Below are positions 47,035 to 58,350 of a stretch of 64,000 nucleotides of DNA, piece after piece. The DNA is taken from positions 1-64,000 of the forward strand of contig JAFFJZ010000031.1 of assembly GCA_018340375.1 (NCBI GenBank), in the 5' to 3' direction. A model generated the notes under the pieces. It saw only the letters and a program-made list of their open reading frames with translations, was not told the DNA's origin and ran no database searches. The position numbers and the translations under genes are program-made. Positions within the stretch are counted from its first letter, which is position 1. The number at the start of each line of letters is the position of its first letter. The stretch comes from Gonatopus flavifemur (Eukaryota > Arthropoda > Insecta > Hymenoptera > Dryinidae).

Positions 47035-48608
47035 AATATACTCAATTGATTCTCATTCTTACAAATCAACTGAAAAATTCGTTCAAATCTAATTATTTAT
47101 AACTACATGTGTAATTCAATTAAGTTATTTCGGAGTAATTTTTGACAATGAATGCCTGTTGAGTATCTATTGTACCAAGAGTTGATGATAATCAGAGTAG
47201 AGAAAACTCATTGCGGCCCCAATATATCAGTCAATTTCTTCATCGACTACAGTTTTGTGGATACCTACTATTCATTCGCAGGAAATTCATTTCAACAGAG
47301 CCCCTGGTTATTCCAGTTTATACAGATTCCTTATTGTAGGAATAACATCTTTCCATTTCACTTGTCAGAAATAACATCACTCTATTCCACTTGATGATCA
47401 CTCAAAAAATCACTAGAAGTATACAAAAGTTGTAGTAATAGAACATTCTTCCATGAAATCCAATAACTGTGTATCTCCGTCATTCTATGAAAGAAAAATC
47501 AAGCTGTGGAACATTGTCCTCTTGATATACTAATATTCTCAAATACTTTTCCAGGAAAAATTCAATTACTGTCTCTGCTGAGTGATAACCTAATCTATTG
47601 ACACTAATCAAGTGTGTTGACGAAGTATTTTGAAATACAACACTCGATGAATGTAACAGATTATCCTAGTTAGAGTCTCATAGTGATCCATAAGAAGTTC
47701 TTGAAAAGCTTATGAATATATATTCATACGTATTCATGATGCATCATCAGCACAGATTCAAAGGACTTCGTGGTTTACTTATCAATGTCCTTTTGCACAC
47801 GGAGAGAAATTTGTAGTTAAATTTACTATGTTATTATTGTTCCCGAGGAACAGACTGAACTATGACGGGTTCCCCCATAAAACATAGTAAATATGATCAG
47901 CATTCTATTGTTGTGCCATAGTAAAAATATGCCCTTCATAGTAAAATCCGACAGAATTCAGTCTGTTCCTCGGGAACAATAATAACATAGTAAATTTAAC
48001 TACAAATTTCTCTCCGTGCCCAATCTATAATGGTTCATGGTAAGAACATTTCTATATGACTTGCTACGCAACCTCAACCAGGGGACGTAATTACTCAGCA
48101 GAGACAGTCATTTAATTTCTTCCGGAGAAGTATTATATTTGAGAATATCAGTATATCAAGAAAACAATGTTCCACAGCTTTTTCCTTCTTCCATACAGTG
48201 ACGGAGATACAAGGTTGCATTTTATGAAAGAATGTACTATCATCATAACTTTTGTACACTTGCAATGGTTTCTCGAATAATTAGCAAGTGAAACGAAGAG
48301 ATGTTATTTTTCCAATAAAAAATCTGTATGAGCTGAAATAACCAGGAACTTTGTTGGAATCAATTTCCTGCAAATGAATAGTGGGTATCCACAAAACTTT
48401 AGTCGATGAAAGAATTGACTGATATATTGGGACCGCAGTGAGTTTTCTCTACTCTGATCACCATGAACTATTGGTACGATAGATGTTCAGCAGAGTACTC
48501 CAAAATAACTCCACTGAACTATACATACAGTTATAAATAATAAGATCTGAACAAATGACTCAGTTAATTTGTAAGAGTAAAAATCAATTGAATATTCTCC
48601 GAAATGGG
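47035..48608. repeat. 1.57-kb palindrome, dispersed repeat copies 2 and 3
   Basis: The arms 47035-47590 and 48090-48608 are diverged inverted copies; TGTGGAACATTGT near 47505 matches its complement near 48165. Both arms match 16500-16870. The centre (47590-48090) is unique apart from a MITE. The right arm ends about 12 bp before a splice donor. Confidence 0.8.
47798..48018. repeat. MITE, CACGGAGA type (221 bp)
   Basis: The arms of about 62 bp start CACGGAGAGAAATTTGTAG and include ACTATGTTATTATTGTTCCC. They are almost perfectly complementary, and the element sits in the loop of the larger palindrome. Flanks CA and CC do not match exactly. Confidence 0.85.
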
Positions 48609-48620
48609 CCTCTTACTAAC

Positions 48621-49127
48621 CTCCGCGTGAGTCATATCCTGAATCCATACTCTTCTGAACCACGCTATCAAATCGCGGATCAGCAGGAAGTGAAGCTACT
48701 TCTCCAATGTTCAGATATCCTTCTTCTGTGAGCACGCCTGGGTCCTTCTCGATCTGGGTCTCTTTCAGCTCGTTCTGGGATCGAACCCTGTATGTTCCAA
48801 CGTCAATGACTCCTGAAAATCCAAAATGAAAGCAAAACGAATAAAATTTTTGGTCAGTGTTAATAACTTTATATCAAATACCTGGTGAATCTACAGTTGG
48901 TATAGCTGACTTGCTCAATCGCTGATTTAATATAAACTTCTCTTCAAAGAGTCCACTGCAAACATTCCTGCGCTCCAACTTGTTGTGTGGAAGAATCATT
49001 ACATCCAGGTTCCCACAAGCTTCCAACCATTCCACTGTCCGTTCACAATTCGTCGGTACTATGTCAAAACCTCGTATATCGATTTTCGACAGTATCGAGG
49101 TTCCATCGAAAATATCATCAGTACACC
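48621..49127 (-). CDS. Two spliced exons of an unidentified host gene
   Basis: Exon A (49127-48882) follows the acceptor TTTGTATTTAG and ends CACCAG before donor GTATTTG. Exon B (48812-48621) follows TTTGGATTTTCAG and ends before GTTAGTAAG. The 69-bp intron splits one Gly codon, and the phases agree (1 base + 2 bases). The joined frame codes for 145 residues without a stop, including FDIVPTNCERTVEWLEACGN, VMILPHNKLERRNVCSGLFE and DVGTYRVRSQNELKETQIEK. Codon use and splice signals differ from the surrounding repeats, so I take it as a real gene. I do not recognise the product. Exons outside this pair were not found; the next one downstream would have to lie beyond the palindrome. Confidence 0.6.
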
Positions 49128-49226
49128 CTAAATACAAATATAATCAAGTTATATGTGATCAATTATGTTCACTCAACAATAATCGGAGGCCTTTTTGTTC
49201 ATATATGTATTAGCATGTGCTGACCA

Positions 49227-49305
49227 TTCTTCCGATGGAACCACCAAACCGTCAAAAATCAAGATACGAGGTTCTGTCATAGTACCGACGAATTGTGGAG
49301 CGGAT
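49227..49305 (+). repeat. Inverted partial copy of the host exon
   Basis: Plus strand CGATGGAACC at 49233, then ATACGAGGTT and CATAGTACCGACGAATTGTG, repeats about 75 bp of the minus-strand exon (49113-49031) at roughly 80 percent identity. The two lie head to head about 115 bp apart. The copy is not open over its length. Confidence 0.7.
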
Positions 49306-49309
49306 CAGG

Positions 49310-49888
49310 AAATTTGAATTTCTTGACTATCTGCAACTGACAATTCTGTACACAGCAGTTACTCGTGTCAATTCTGGAACGAGAAAGAACAGAATTCATT
49401 ACATGAATGCATACATTCAACACTACATATAAACTTCATGTTTCTACGTATGTTACGTCAGTTGAAATATTTTTTCAAGCAGAAAATTGATCTGCATGCA
49501 TTTTATTGTGTCAAAAATCTTGTCTCCTGACAACATTTATATCATGTCGTTGAAATTTGAACCATCCATTGAAACGAAATTGGAATTGAATCTAAAACAT
49601 GTATTTTATAATTGGATTCAAAGTTTTCAATTCGAACATTTTTGGGTAGAGCATACTTTTTTTGAATGTCATTACAAATGGAAGGAGATGCATGATTACA
49701 GTGTTATCATGTTCACCTGATAATTAAATCCAATGCAAAATTCAAACTTCTCAGACAATTTATATTTTGCAAAAGCGTTGGTCGAAGAAGAAGTTACTAA
49801 TCTGAAAATAATTAGAGGAATTGTAATGTCTGCTGATTCCCCCGACGAATCCACCCAATAATTTCCTCCAATGTTCTGCGACTGAACA
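49310..49888. other. AT-rich DNA, nothing recognised
   Basis: A 77-codon frame at 49487-49720 has no known domain. No upstream exon of the host gene could be supported here. Confidence 0.3.
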
Positions 49889-50170
49889 CACGGAGAGAAA
49901 AAATTTGCTGACGCAGCAATCGTGTTAGCTACGACAGCAATTTTTTAGCTGTGGCAGCAAAAAATGTTTGCTCCACCAGCAAATTTTCAGTATTATATAT
50001 AGAATAGCAAACAAATTTTGCTGGGATAGCAAACATTTTTCGCTGTCGCAGCTAACAAGATTGCTGGAACAGCAAAAAGTTTGCTGTCACAGCAAAAAAT
50101 TTGCTGCTCTGGCAAAAGGAACCCAGCAAAAGTAGATTTTGCTGCCACAGCGAATTCCTTTTTCTCCGTG
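49889..50170. repeat. MITE, CACGGAGA type, filled with small hairpins (282 bp)
   Basis: It starts CACGGAGAGAAAAAA and ends CCTTTTTCTCCGTG, with CA on both sides. Inside, about ten consecutive units read TTTGCTGnnnCAGCAAA or variants (loops such as ACG, TGG, TCA, GCC). Each unit is a short palindrome of about 20-25 bp. Confidence 0.82.
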
Positions 50171-50286
50171 CAGCTTCTGAATGATCGCACTCACTGACTT
50201 TGATTGATTTGTTTTCTTTTTTGTTGATGTTTTGAAATTAGTAATGTTGACAAACAAAAGCGCGCGGAATTCCAAAATGTTCAAAA

Positions 50287-50378
50287 TGGTCACGTGGTAT
50301 ACAGAAATTATGGTCATGTGGTATACAGAAATTATGGTCACGTGGTATACTTGATATATATATATATATATATATATG
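50287..50378. repeat. 24-25 bp triplicate and TA microsatellite
   Basis: ATGGTCACGTGGTATACAGAA-type units occur three times (50287-50350), followed by a TA run at about 50353-50378. Confidence 0.85.
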
Positions 50379-50449
50379 TATAAATATACAAATATATATT
50401 ACTCATAGTTCCGAGACAACTCCCTGGCGGCGCTGGAACTCGTGGTTCT

Positions 50450-51509
50450 TCTTTCCCATTATACTTTGGGTACCCCGCTCACGATTGTATTCGTCAAACT
50501 CTCGGAAAGATCATTCACTGAGTTGAAAATTCTGCTGACGTTTGTGGGATGTTGGATTGAGAGACTATACGCATTTGCTGAGCGCGGATTCCAATTAAGT
50601 GAATACGTGATTGAGATGTCGAATACTGTAGGTGAGGTACGAAGGGTGACCATGACTGGAAAATGATCAGAATTGTTTGACAAGTGAAGAACTTTGAAGC
50701 TACTCATGATAGGATTCCCTATGAGATTGGTCCAGACGAGGTCAATAACAGATAATTCCCTAGAATTGACAAAGGTCAATTGCGCTGGGTTATCATCCTT
50801 GGATTGACCATTGAATGAAACCAGATCATTATTTTCCATGAGTTCGATCAGTTTTTCACCCCTACAATTAGACTCTTGATCTAGAGAAAATCTTTGAGTA
50901 TAAAAATGTGTATGATTAAAATCTATCGTTCCTTCCATCTGATTGAAGTTCGCGACTCTGGCATTAAAATCTCCGCCTACTATCATTAGGAAACTTCAAC
51001 GGAAGCGAATACAGGATGTCGTTTATTCTGTCTAAAAAGTCATCGGAATCTAAAGTAGGATTTGCATAGACCGAACCAATGATAAGAACTGAAGAGTTGT
51101 ATGACATTCTAGAGAATATGTATCCATTGGGAATGTATAAAGTCTCGCATGGATAGTATTTATCGTTATATATTGTCATAAGACCTCCACACGGAGAGGG
51201 AATTCGTGGGTTTTGAGCACGAAGTGTTCCGAGTGAATAGCCCACGGTAACGATTTCAGCATTTATAGCATAAAGTTCATGCTCCAAACGCCAGAGTTTG
51301 GTGTATTTTTTACAAAGCAATGTGCCATAGAATAGAAACAAAGATGGGCATGCGGGCGTTGCGAGGAGATCGTGCGCGCGACGTAAGAAATTCGATGCTA
51401 ATAACGCATTAGCTTGAGCCATGGAACAAACCCAAGGCGGCCGTGGATTTTGGACTACGGCCTCTTGCGTTTGAAACCGAGGAGTGGGGAGGCCAGTCGG
51501 TCGAGTCAA
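50450..51509 (-). pseudogene. Endonuclease part of a non-LTR retrotransposon
   Basis: Minus-strand frames 51509-50964 and 50986-50459 together show an apurinic-type endonuclease: YSLGTLRAQ and GGLMTIY (N-terminal part), IGSVYANP, then VGGDFNARV, FNGQSKDDNPAQLTFVN, SVIDLVWTN and the closing SDHFPV. A frameshift near 50975 separates the halves, and no reverse transcriptase follows, so it is a fragment. The style suggests an R1/LOA-type element. In active elements this nuclease nicks the target DNA. Confidence 0.82.
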
Positions 51510-51925
51510 AAGTTTGCATGTTAGAGCGAGTTAGTGTACGTAATCTCATGGTTCGTCAAGTTTTTGATTTGTGCTGAACGATTATTTTGGGGATAAACAT
51601 TACAAAAATGGGGGTGAGATATCAATTTATTACCCGAGCGATCTGTAGTTTCCATCCTTTCTGTATTATCGAATTGTATTCGAATACTGTACCTAAAAAG
51701 AGACTCTCGATCAATGGTGCTTTCCAATGAAAATACCTATATCCTATGTTAACCGCAGTCTCATGTATGCAACGTGTGCTATATTTTTCTATAAATTGTT
51801 TACATTGATAATTGTACGTAAGAATTGTAGACCATGAATACTTCGTAAACGATAAGTATTCAATTATACATCAGGTAGTAGTAATTCACTTTATTGCAAT
51901 AATTGGAATACATAAATTTTTATCA
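51510..51925. other. Non-coding, nothing recognised
   Basis: Possibly further 5' sequence of the endonuclease fragment; no domain seen. Confidence 0.3.
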
Positions 51926-52077
51926 TACCCGTACAGCATAACCACCGATCCCCGGACATTTCTCCGTCGCCTCTACGTCGCTTCTCCGTCCATTCACCTT
52001 GTATCCACGTCTCCCTGTTCTCCACCTTGCTTCCACGGAGATGCGACGTGGACATCGGTGGGTGTGCTGTTAGGGTA
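51926..52077. repeat. MITE, TACCC/ACAGCA type (152 bp)
   Basis: TACCCGTACAGCATAACCAC pairs with GTGGGTGTGCTGTTAGGGTA over about 25 bp. The interior repeats TCTCCGTC and CCACGTC motifs. A clear target duplication is not seen. Confidence 0.7.
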
Positions 52078-52116
52078 CATCAAAAAAATTATTAGGTCAT
52101 GGAATTTTGATGTCGT

Positions 52117-52413
52117 TACCCACACAGCACTTTTGGTCTTCAAGATGTCTTGAAGAACTTTTGAGAAAAGTTCAAGAAGTCTTATGCAACATGAAAAGAT
52201 ATCCTTGAGATGTCTGAAACGGTTCTTACTTCTAAAAGATATCTTTCAGAAGATATAAAACTTTTCTTCCGAGATTATATCTTCTATACATCTTATAGAA
52301 ATCTTTTAGAAGTGAGAAATATTTTACACCTCTTAAAGATACCTTTTCATGTTGCATAAGACTTCTTGAATTTAGCTTGAGATATCTTTTTGAACTAAAA
52401 TGCTGTGTGGGTA
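52117..52413. repeat. MITE, TACCC/ACAGCA type (297 bp)
   Basis: TACCCACACAGCACTTTTGG pairs with AAAATGCTGTGTGGGTA. The interior is mirror-like, with CAAGAAGTCTTATGCAACAT near 52168 and its complement near 52350, and many AAGATaTCTT words. Confidence 0.8.
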
Positions 52414-52914
52414 GTGTACGTCCAGACGTTTTTTGTGAATGCATTGAAGATTATGATTGTGGAAAATTATTCATATGCACAGCGATTATTCGTCAATTTG
52501 ATTTCTTTTTGTTTCTTTCATACTATGTTCTACAAATGTGTTCAAATAAACTGTAGATCTACGTAACAGACGTCAGACCCGATTGGACGTTCCCTTCAGC
52601 ATAATTCTCATTTGAAAAATGATCTTGACAATCAAATTTGTCAAGTCTTTTGATGAACATTGCCTGATTTTAATATCGCCAGCTATGATATACATTTTAG
52701 ATATTTTGACAAGTACAATGAAAACAATAACATTTTCTAATATACATGATTCATGTATTATTTTTTAGATCCGAATAATCATGTCTCATCCGGTATCTCT
52801 CTTGATCGCACCTGCAAATTCTGCAAAATATTCCCTTGAATCACAAAGTGTTCCGGGTTTGCTTTTATTCAGAACTTTTCTATATTTTCCCTTTCATTCA
52901 GTATTACCAACAAA
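52414..52914. other. AT-rich DNA, nothing recognised
   Basis: No coding or repeat signal seen between two small elements. Confidence 0.3.
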
Positions 52915-53062
52915 ACTATCCAGATAACATTTTGCAGGCAAATCGCGAGTGCTCGTACAAATGAATTCCAGTGTAATGGTAGTGAACTGCTCGTATTTGG
53001 TACTTTTTTCCATGCACTAAAATTGCAAACACCGTTCCCGCACGAAATATTATCTGGATAGT
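52915..53062. repeat. Possible MITE, ACTATCCAGATAA type (148 bp)
   Basis: ACTATCCAGATAACATTTTG pairs with the complement ending TTATCTGGATAGT at 53062, roughly 15 bp plus weaker pairing inward. Confidence 0.5.
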
Positions 53063-53210
53063 TGATTGAACTTCATCGAATTGAATTCACTTACTCAAAC
53101 ATGTCTTTATACAAGTTGTTCACATATTTTTTTCACAAAATTTTCAGTTTGCAAGTGTGATATTGAAATAATTATTCAAAATTAATCATGAATCATAGGA
53201 ATCTCAACAG

Positions 53211-55237
53211 ATGGAAACTTGAATATTTGTCCGCATCATTCCAATAGTGATGACGGATTCAATGAACGAATTATTATTGATCTTGATCGAGAAACACCTT
53301 TCGTGAATAATCAAGAAACTGCCTGTAAGTTTCGAACTGAATGTTTATAATATGTATATTCGATCTGGAAATAAGAATTATCACCATGTCTTATTTTTTA
53401 ATCTGAAGCTGCTGACATAACATCATTGCGAACAGCTGTTCTTATAGACAAACCTGACGGTGCATGAGCTTCATGGTTGGCAAAAGAACAAGACGTACAT
53501 CTCAGTACAACAGTGGAAGGTATGGGAAGGAGAAATTCATTATTTTTATCTAAACAATGTCTCGAGTGAATACTTTGATTCTTACAGAAGATACGTTAAA
53601 CAATAAGACCACTTACGATCGTACAAAAAATTACATATATCAGATACTGCAGGACAGTGAAGGAGGTCCCTACCTTTTACAACAGTACGATCTTGAATCT
53701 GATCCTGCGTATAGGCCAAAACTAAAAGACCGCAATCTCAAAGATTATTTAAAAGCGAATAGAGTTGCTTTTTTCGTAATCCACCACGAGTTGGAACGTA
53801 CGAAGAATTATGTGTAAGGTGTATTATATATTACATTTTGTCTCTACATTTTTTTCCTAGCTTTCGGTATTTCGTTTCGCATATTGATTCTCATTGTAGT
53901 TTTGAGACGTGTTTGTTATCTTCGCAGAATTACGCCAGATAGGCTTGAAAAATCGGCACAAGAAGCCCACTTATTATTTCCGCGGTTTTTGCAAGAACTT
54001 TTTTTTACAAGGCCTCTGAAAAATGAGAATGCTGGTGGGCTTTTTTTAATTTATATAGTGTGATAAAGGAACGCAGCAATGTACTAGACGAATCAAGGAA
54101 GCCATCATCAAAAAGGTAAAGAGAAACGATAGGTTCATATTTTTTTTAAACTTTGATGTCCTGTATTATGTTTGTAATTTCAATTTTTTTTTTCATAGAT
54201 CAATTACCTTGGATTTTGGCAAAATCGAGTAGCGATAATAGATGAATCTTACATAAGTACATGGGTTCTGACTAATCGTTCGGAAAGACTGAGCTTCTCC
54301 CACATGCATGATATCGATACAATAATATCGAAATTTCCGAATCTCGAACATGCTCTCGGCTATTTACTGGTAAATTCTGTCATCTCATGAATTCATGTTA
54401 CATTACCAAACAAATTGTACCATTGATTACATTTATTTACAGTTGACAGGAGATTTCGAAATTGAATATCGCGAAAAATCAGAAGATACATTCAGAAATT
54501 GATGGCCAAAAGTCGCTGAACAAATATTAGTATATGCAAAAAATTCTGAAGCCGAAAGAATAAAAGATATTCTTGATAAATACAACTCGCTCAATGACTC
54601 GGGTTCTATTATATACGGTTGGTATGGAAGTAAAAAGTGATTGTGATGAATAACATTTCATGACTTATGATTTAACTTATTGTAGAAGATCCTACATTAT
54701 CGGCGTTAGTTTTTCTGCCGTACTTATCCACAAAAATGGCAAAACTAACCACTAGAAGTAAATACGGAAAAAATTGGTCTCCCGATCAAGCACTTGTTGC
54801 AAAAACCTTTATTCAACATCTACAGGTGAGATAATTTCATGACTTGAACACTTTCAAAACTTTCATTTCTTTCACTTAATTATTAGTGGCATGATTCTGG
54901 TTGTTTCTTTGAAAATTATTCCATAACGTCTCAGTACATTACGGGTTGTTTTTTCCATCATTCACAGGTACCTGTTGATGATATGAAAAGTTACATTGAA
55001 CAAGCAACTACAGATTTAGTTAATGATCACAAAAGTTATTCAGTCCCATTTTCACATCCCTACATAATTATAGTTGGCGAGAATCTGAATACTGTAACAA
55101 GTTCTTATTTGATAATGGAGAGTTGTCATTATCAGTTTTCTTCAGTACTCGATGCAATCGACGTATCTTTGAAAATAAGTAGAATTCTCGGCGACAAATT
55201 CGCACTCATATCGAACCATATTTATCACTTCCTTTAA
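53211..55237 (+). CDS. Spliced first gene of a two-gene DNA element
   Basis: A chain of exons with good signals: 53211 on (acceptor CTCAACAG, donor GCCTGTAAGT), 53419 on, 53571-53813 (acceptor GATTCTTACAG, donor ATGTGTAAGG), 53930 on (CTTCGCAG), 54200-54370 (TTTTTCATAG), 54446 on, 54685-54826 (donor CTACAGGTGAGA) and 54969-55237 (acceptor ATTCACAG, ending in a stop). Peptides such as KNYIYQILQDSEG, SALVFLPYL and FIQHLQ, and a closing SSVLDAIDVSLKIS block, follow proteins that in animals precede a Tnp2-like transposase gene. At least one exon has an internal stop (GCATGA near 53467), and the joins beyond those with clear signals are uncertain. Function unknown; likely an accessory protein of the element. 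Confidence 0.5.
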
Positions 55238-55668
55238 GCCGAAATATATAGGATTAGTGGTGCCTCTTCGCCAAGCGCTGTAAGCAAGTTATGTCAAGAA
55301 TTGTCACAAATTATTATTATTTGATTACTCGAACATATGATTTCTTTGGATTCTACTATTTTGCATAAGATTATATCTGTAAAAACTGTATATCTATTAG
55401 TCTGCACTTTTCTGATCTGATATTAAGTAATATTTCATCTCCGGTTTCTGTCCTGCCTCTCAAGGATTTTATACACATATAAGTCGGAATTTCTCCATCA
55501 CTAATGAATCATAATATGATTCAAAATAATTCTCTCAAAATTTCATGATCAATGTGGTCAAATCACGTATATAATGCAGTATGATGAAACTCATATAATC
55601 CACTGATTTGATTGGAGGTGTTTGAAGACTAGATAATTCTGTGACGAGACGGAATCAATTGATATAAA

Positions 55669-58020
55669 ATGGAGTTCCCTTTCACAGAGGCAGATATTGA
55701 TTTAAACTGTATGTTTGCAGAATTCTTTGAGTTTTCATTAAGTCTTTATGAAAATCCATACATTCCTCGTGAAGCGATCGATGCCATAATGATTTTCATT
55801 AATGATTCTGGAAACAATTATTTAATTATTCCCTCCATCAAACAGCAAATTGGAAGAAGAATAAGATTCATTGCGTCAGATGAGTGTTTGACTAGAATAA
55901 GCCTTGTTTTGAGAAATCATAAAAATCTATTCACAAATTTCACATCTCAGCATCAACGCTTCAAAATGTACGAGCATAAACGTACATACATTCCCCCAGA
56001 AGCAGTAAAAATTGGGAAGGTATCATCCGATAATATGAAGACAGACTTGGATAGCTCGTTGGAATACGTATATGAGCCGGTGTACGCTGCAGAAGTTCCT
56101 CTTGGGAAAAGTTTGAAGATTTCTTCTGAAAGGGAGAAATGTTTCGAAGAGATATGTAAATACCGAAAGAATCTATCAAATGATGGCACAATTCTTGGAA
56201 ATATATGCCAAGGAAAGTTGTGGTTGCAAAAATACTGTGACGAGGGAAAAATCGTCATGCCAATCATGTTGGACGAAGATGAATTCGAGACTCAAAATCC
56301 TTCAGGCAGCAGAGTTGGACATCAAAAAATGGTTGGTGTTTATGCAGCTTTTGCATGTTTACCACCTTCATTTAGTGCTAAATTACATAATATTCTCTTA
56401 GTCAGCATTTTTCATTCGAAAAATTTGAAGATCCTAGGCAATGAATCAGTGTTTTCAAGTGTAATAAATGAATTCAATTATTTATCGGAACAAGGGATTT
56501 AAATATCAGTGAAAAATGGAGAATACACAGGTTTTATGGAATACGTCTTAATCCTTGGAGACAATCTTGGAGTAAACACCATTTGTGGATTTTCCGAAAG
56601 CTTCACTGCGAAGTATTATTGTAGAATTTGTTTAGCTTGTAATGAACAATGTAAAATCATGACTGAGGAAGATGAACGTCTGTTACGATATACTGCAGAA
56701 TATGAAGAAAGTATATTCAACAATGATTCAAAGAGTATTGGGATGAATGAGGAGTGTGTTTTTGATGAAATACAAAAGTTTAATGTTATGGAAAACATGA
56801 CAGTCGACGTCATGCACGATGTTTTTAAAGGCTCCTTGATAGCTTCTTATGATATTAGCAAAGTACTAGGAAGTTTGATACAAAGAAAGATAACAACTCT
56901 AAGAGAAATAAATCATAGAATTCAATCGTTCGATTACGGAACCGTTGAAAATGAGAGTGAACCCCAACTTTTATTCTCCTTTAAGTCAAAAAAAGGTGCT
57001 GAGGAAATCAAAATCAAACAATCAGCATCTGAATTAGTTTGTCTAACAAGATATTTGGGTTTGATCATAGGGATTTTATAGTTGATCTAAATCATAAGAA
57101 CTGGAAACTGTATTTATCATTAAGGAAGATAGTTGGAATTGTAACTTCACCTATATTAACAATAGGACGAATTGAAAACTTGAAAATAATCGTGAGAAAA
57201 CATAATGAACTGTATCAAAACTTATTTGGTAGGGTAAGGCGGGGTAATATGCCAGTGTGGGTAAAATGCCACTTGGGTGATATTTTCCAAAATTACCGCA
57301 GATAGCAGTCATAGCTTAGTCATATGTTTTTCGGGATCAGTTAGTCTACTGATTCAGAAGGACATATGATTGCCATCTGCGGTAATTTTGTAAAATATCA
57401 CCCAAGTGGCATTTTACCCACACTGGCATATTACCCCGCCTTACCCTAAACTTAAACCTAACATGCATCTTTCAGTACATTATTCTCGATTAATGCGTTT
57501 GAACGGTCCAGTTTTTCACTACTCAGCATCAAAATTTGAAAGAAAAAACAGAGAATTGAAAGAAAACATTCTTAGTACAACGTCTAATGTTGATGTTCCT
57601 CTGACTATTGCTATTAGACATCAGTTACGACAAGCATACGCATTCACGTATGTGGATGTTCCATCCAATGATCCTGAAATTGGTCCTGTGCTCCATCCTC
57701 ACGCATACCCACAACTGAAACAAATTTTACCAGAAATCAAAGGAGTATTGTCAATAAAGATTCTAAAGAATGTTGTCATTCTTGGAAAACTTTCCATGCA
57801 TGGGAGCATTTCTGTATTTGGTCCCACTAATGATGGTCCAAGATTTGGTATAATACAAAACATTTTTCATTGTGAAGAAGATACTCTTTTTCAAACAAAG
57901 GAATTTCATGTAAGTTCGTTTGATAATCATATGTTTGCGTATCGGAGCCAAGTAAATAATTCTGAAAGTTTCTATCTGACAAATATCAAACGTGTAATAC
58001 GTACGTCTCCGTGTCTTTGA
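55669..58020 (+). pseudogene. Transposase-like gene of the two-gene element
   Basis: ATG at 55669. The frame carries GSRVGHQKMVGVYAAFACLP, LVSIFHSKNLKILGN, then an in-frame TAA at 56500, then VLILGDNLGVNTICGFSESF, YCRICLACNEQ, ECVFDEIQKF and VDVMHDVFKGS (to 57081). A frameshift near 57065 moves to the next frame (NWKLYLSLRKIVGIV, NELYQNLF). A MITE follows, then HLSVHYSRLMRLNGPVFHYS and AIRHQLRQAY to the stop at 58018. These blocks match a large family present in ants, other arthropods and fish that I take to be a Tnp2/KDZ-type transposase. One stop and one frameshift make this copy inactive. Confidence 0.7.
57232..57446. repeat. MITE with TA duplication inside a transposase gene (215 bp)
   Basis: GGGTAAGGCGGGGTAATATG pairs with its complement ending at 57446. 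The arms of about 80 bp include TGGGTAAAATGCCACTTGGG. TA lies at 57230-57231 and 57447-57448. Coding similarity stops and restarts exactly at its ends. The TA duplication points to a Tc1/mariner-type source. Confidence 0.88.
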
Positions 58021-58350
58021 TTAACCAAAAATGATCCGCGATTCATTGCTACAAGATTTGATTTGTAAAATAATGATTTTTATTATGATTCAACTTGTTA
58101 TCCAAATGTGATATATGTGATTGTAATCATGTTAATTTTCCAGCTGATTGATGAAATAATGATAAGTATATCAAAAGTGCTCATTATTTCTCGTAATTAT
58201 TTCCAAAAATATAAGATGCCTGTTTTGAGTAAATTTATGTGAACAATAGAGGAATGTCAAACAACATTTCATACATTATTAATTATTATGATCCATTGAG
58301 TACATGATCTGAAAATTGTAACTTTTTCAAAACTTGTATGTATGTATGTA
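58021..58350. other. Non-coding; ends in TATG repeats
   Basis: AT-rich tail of the preceding element. TGTATGTATGTATGTA at 58336-58350 is the microsatellite the next mariner entered. Confidence 0.5.

Noticed and set aside
49889..50170. CRISPR-like array
   Set aside because: Units are contiguous palindromes with three-base loops, not repeats with long unique spacers, and the region has MITE ends in an animal genome.
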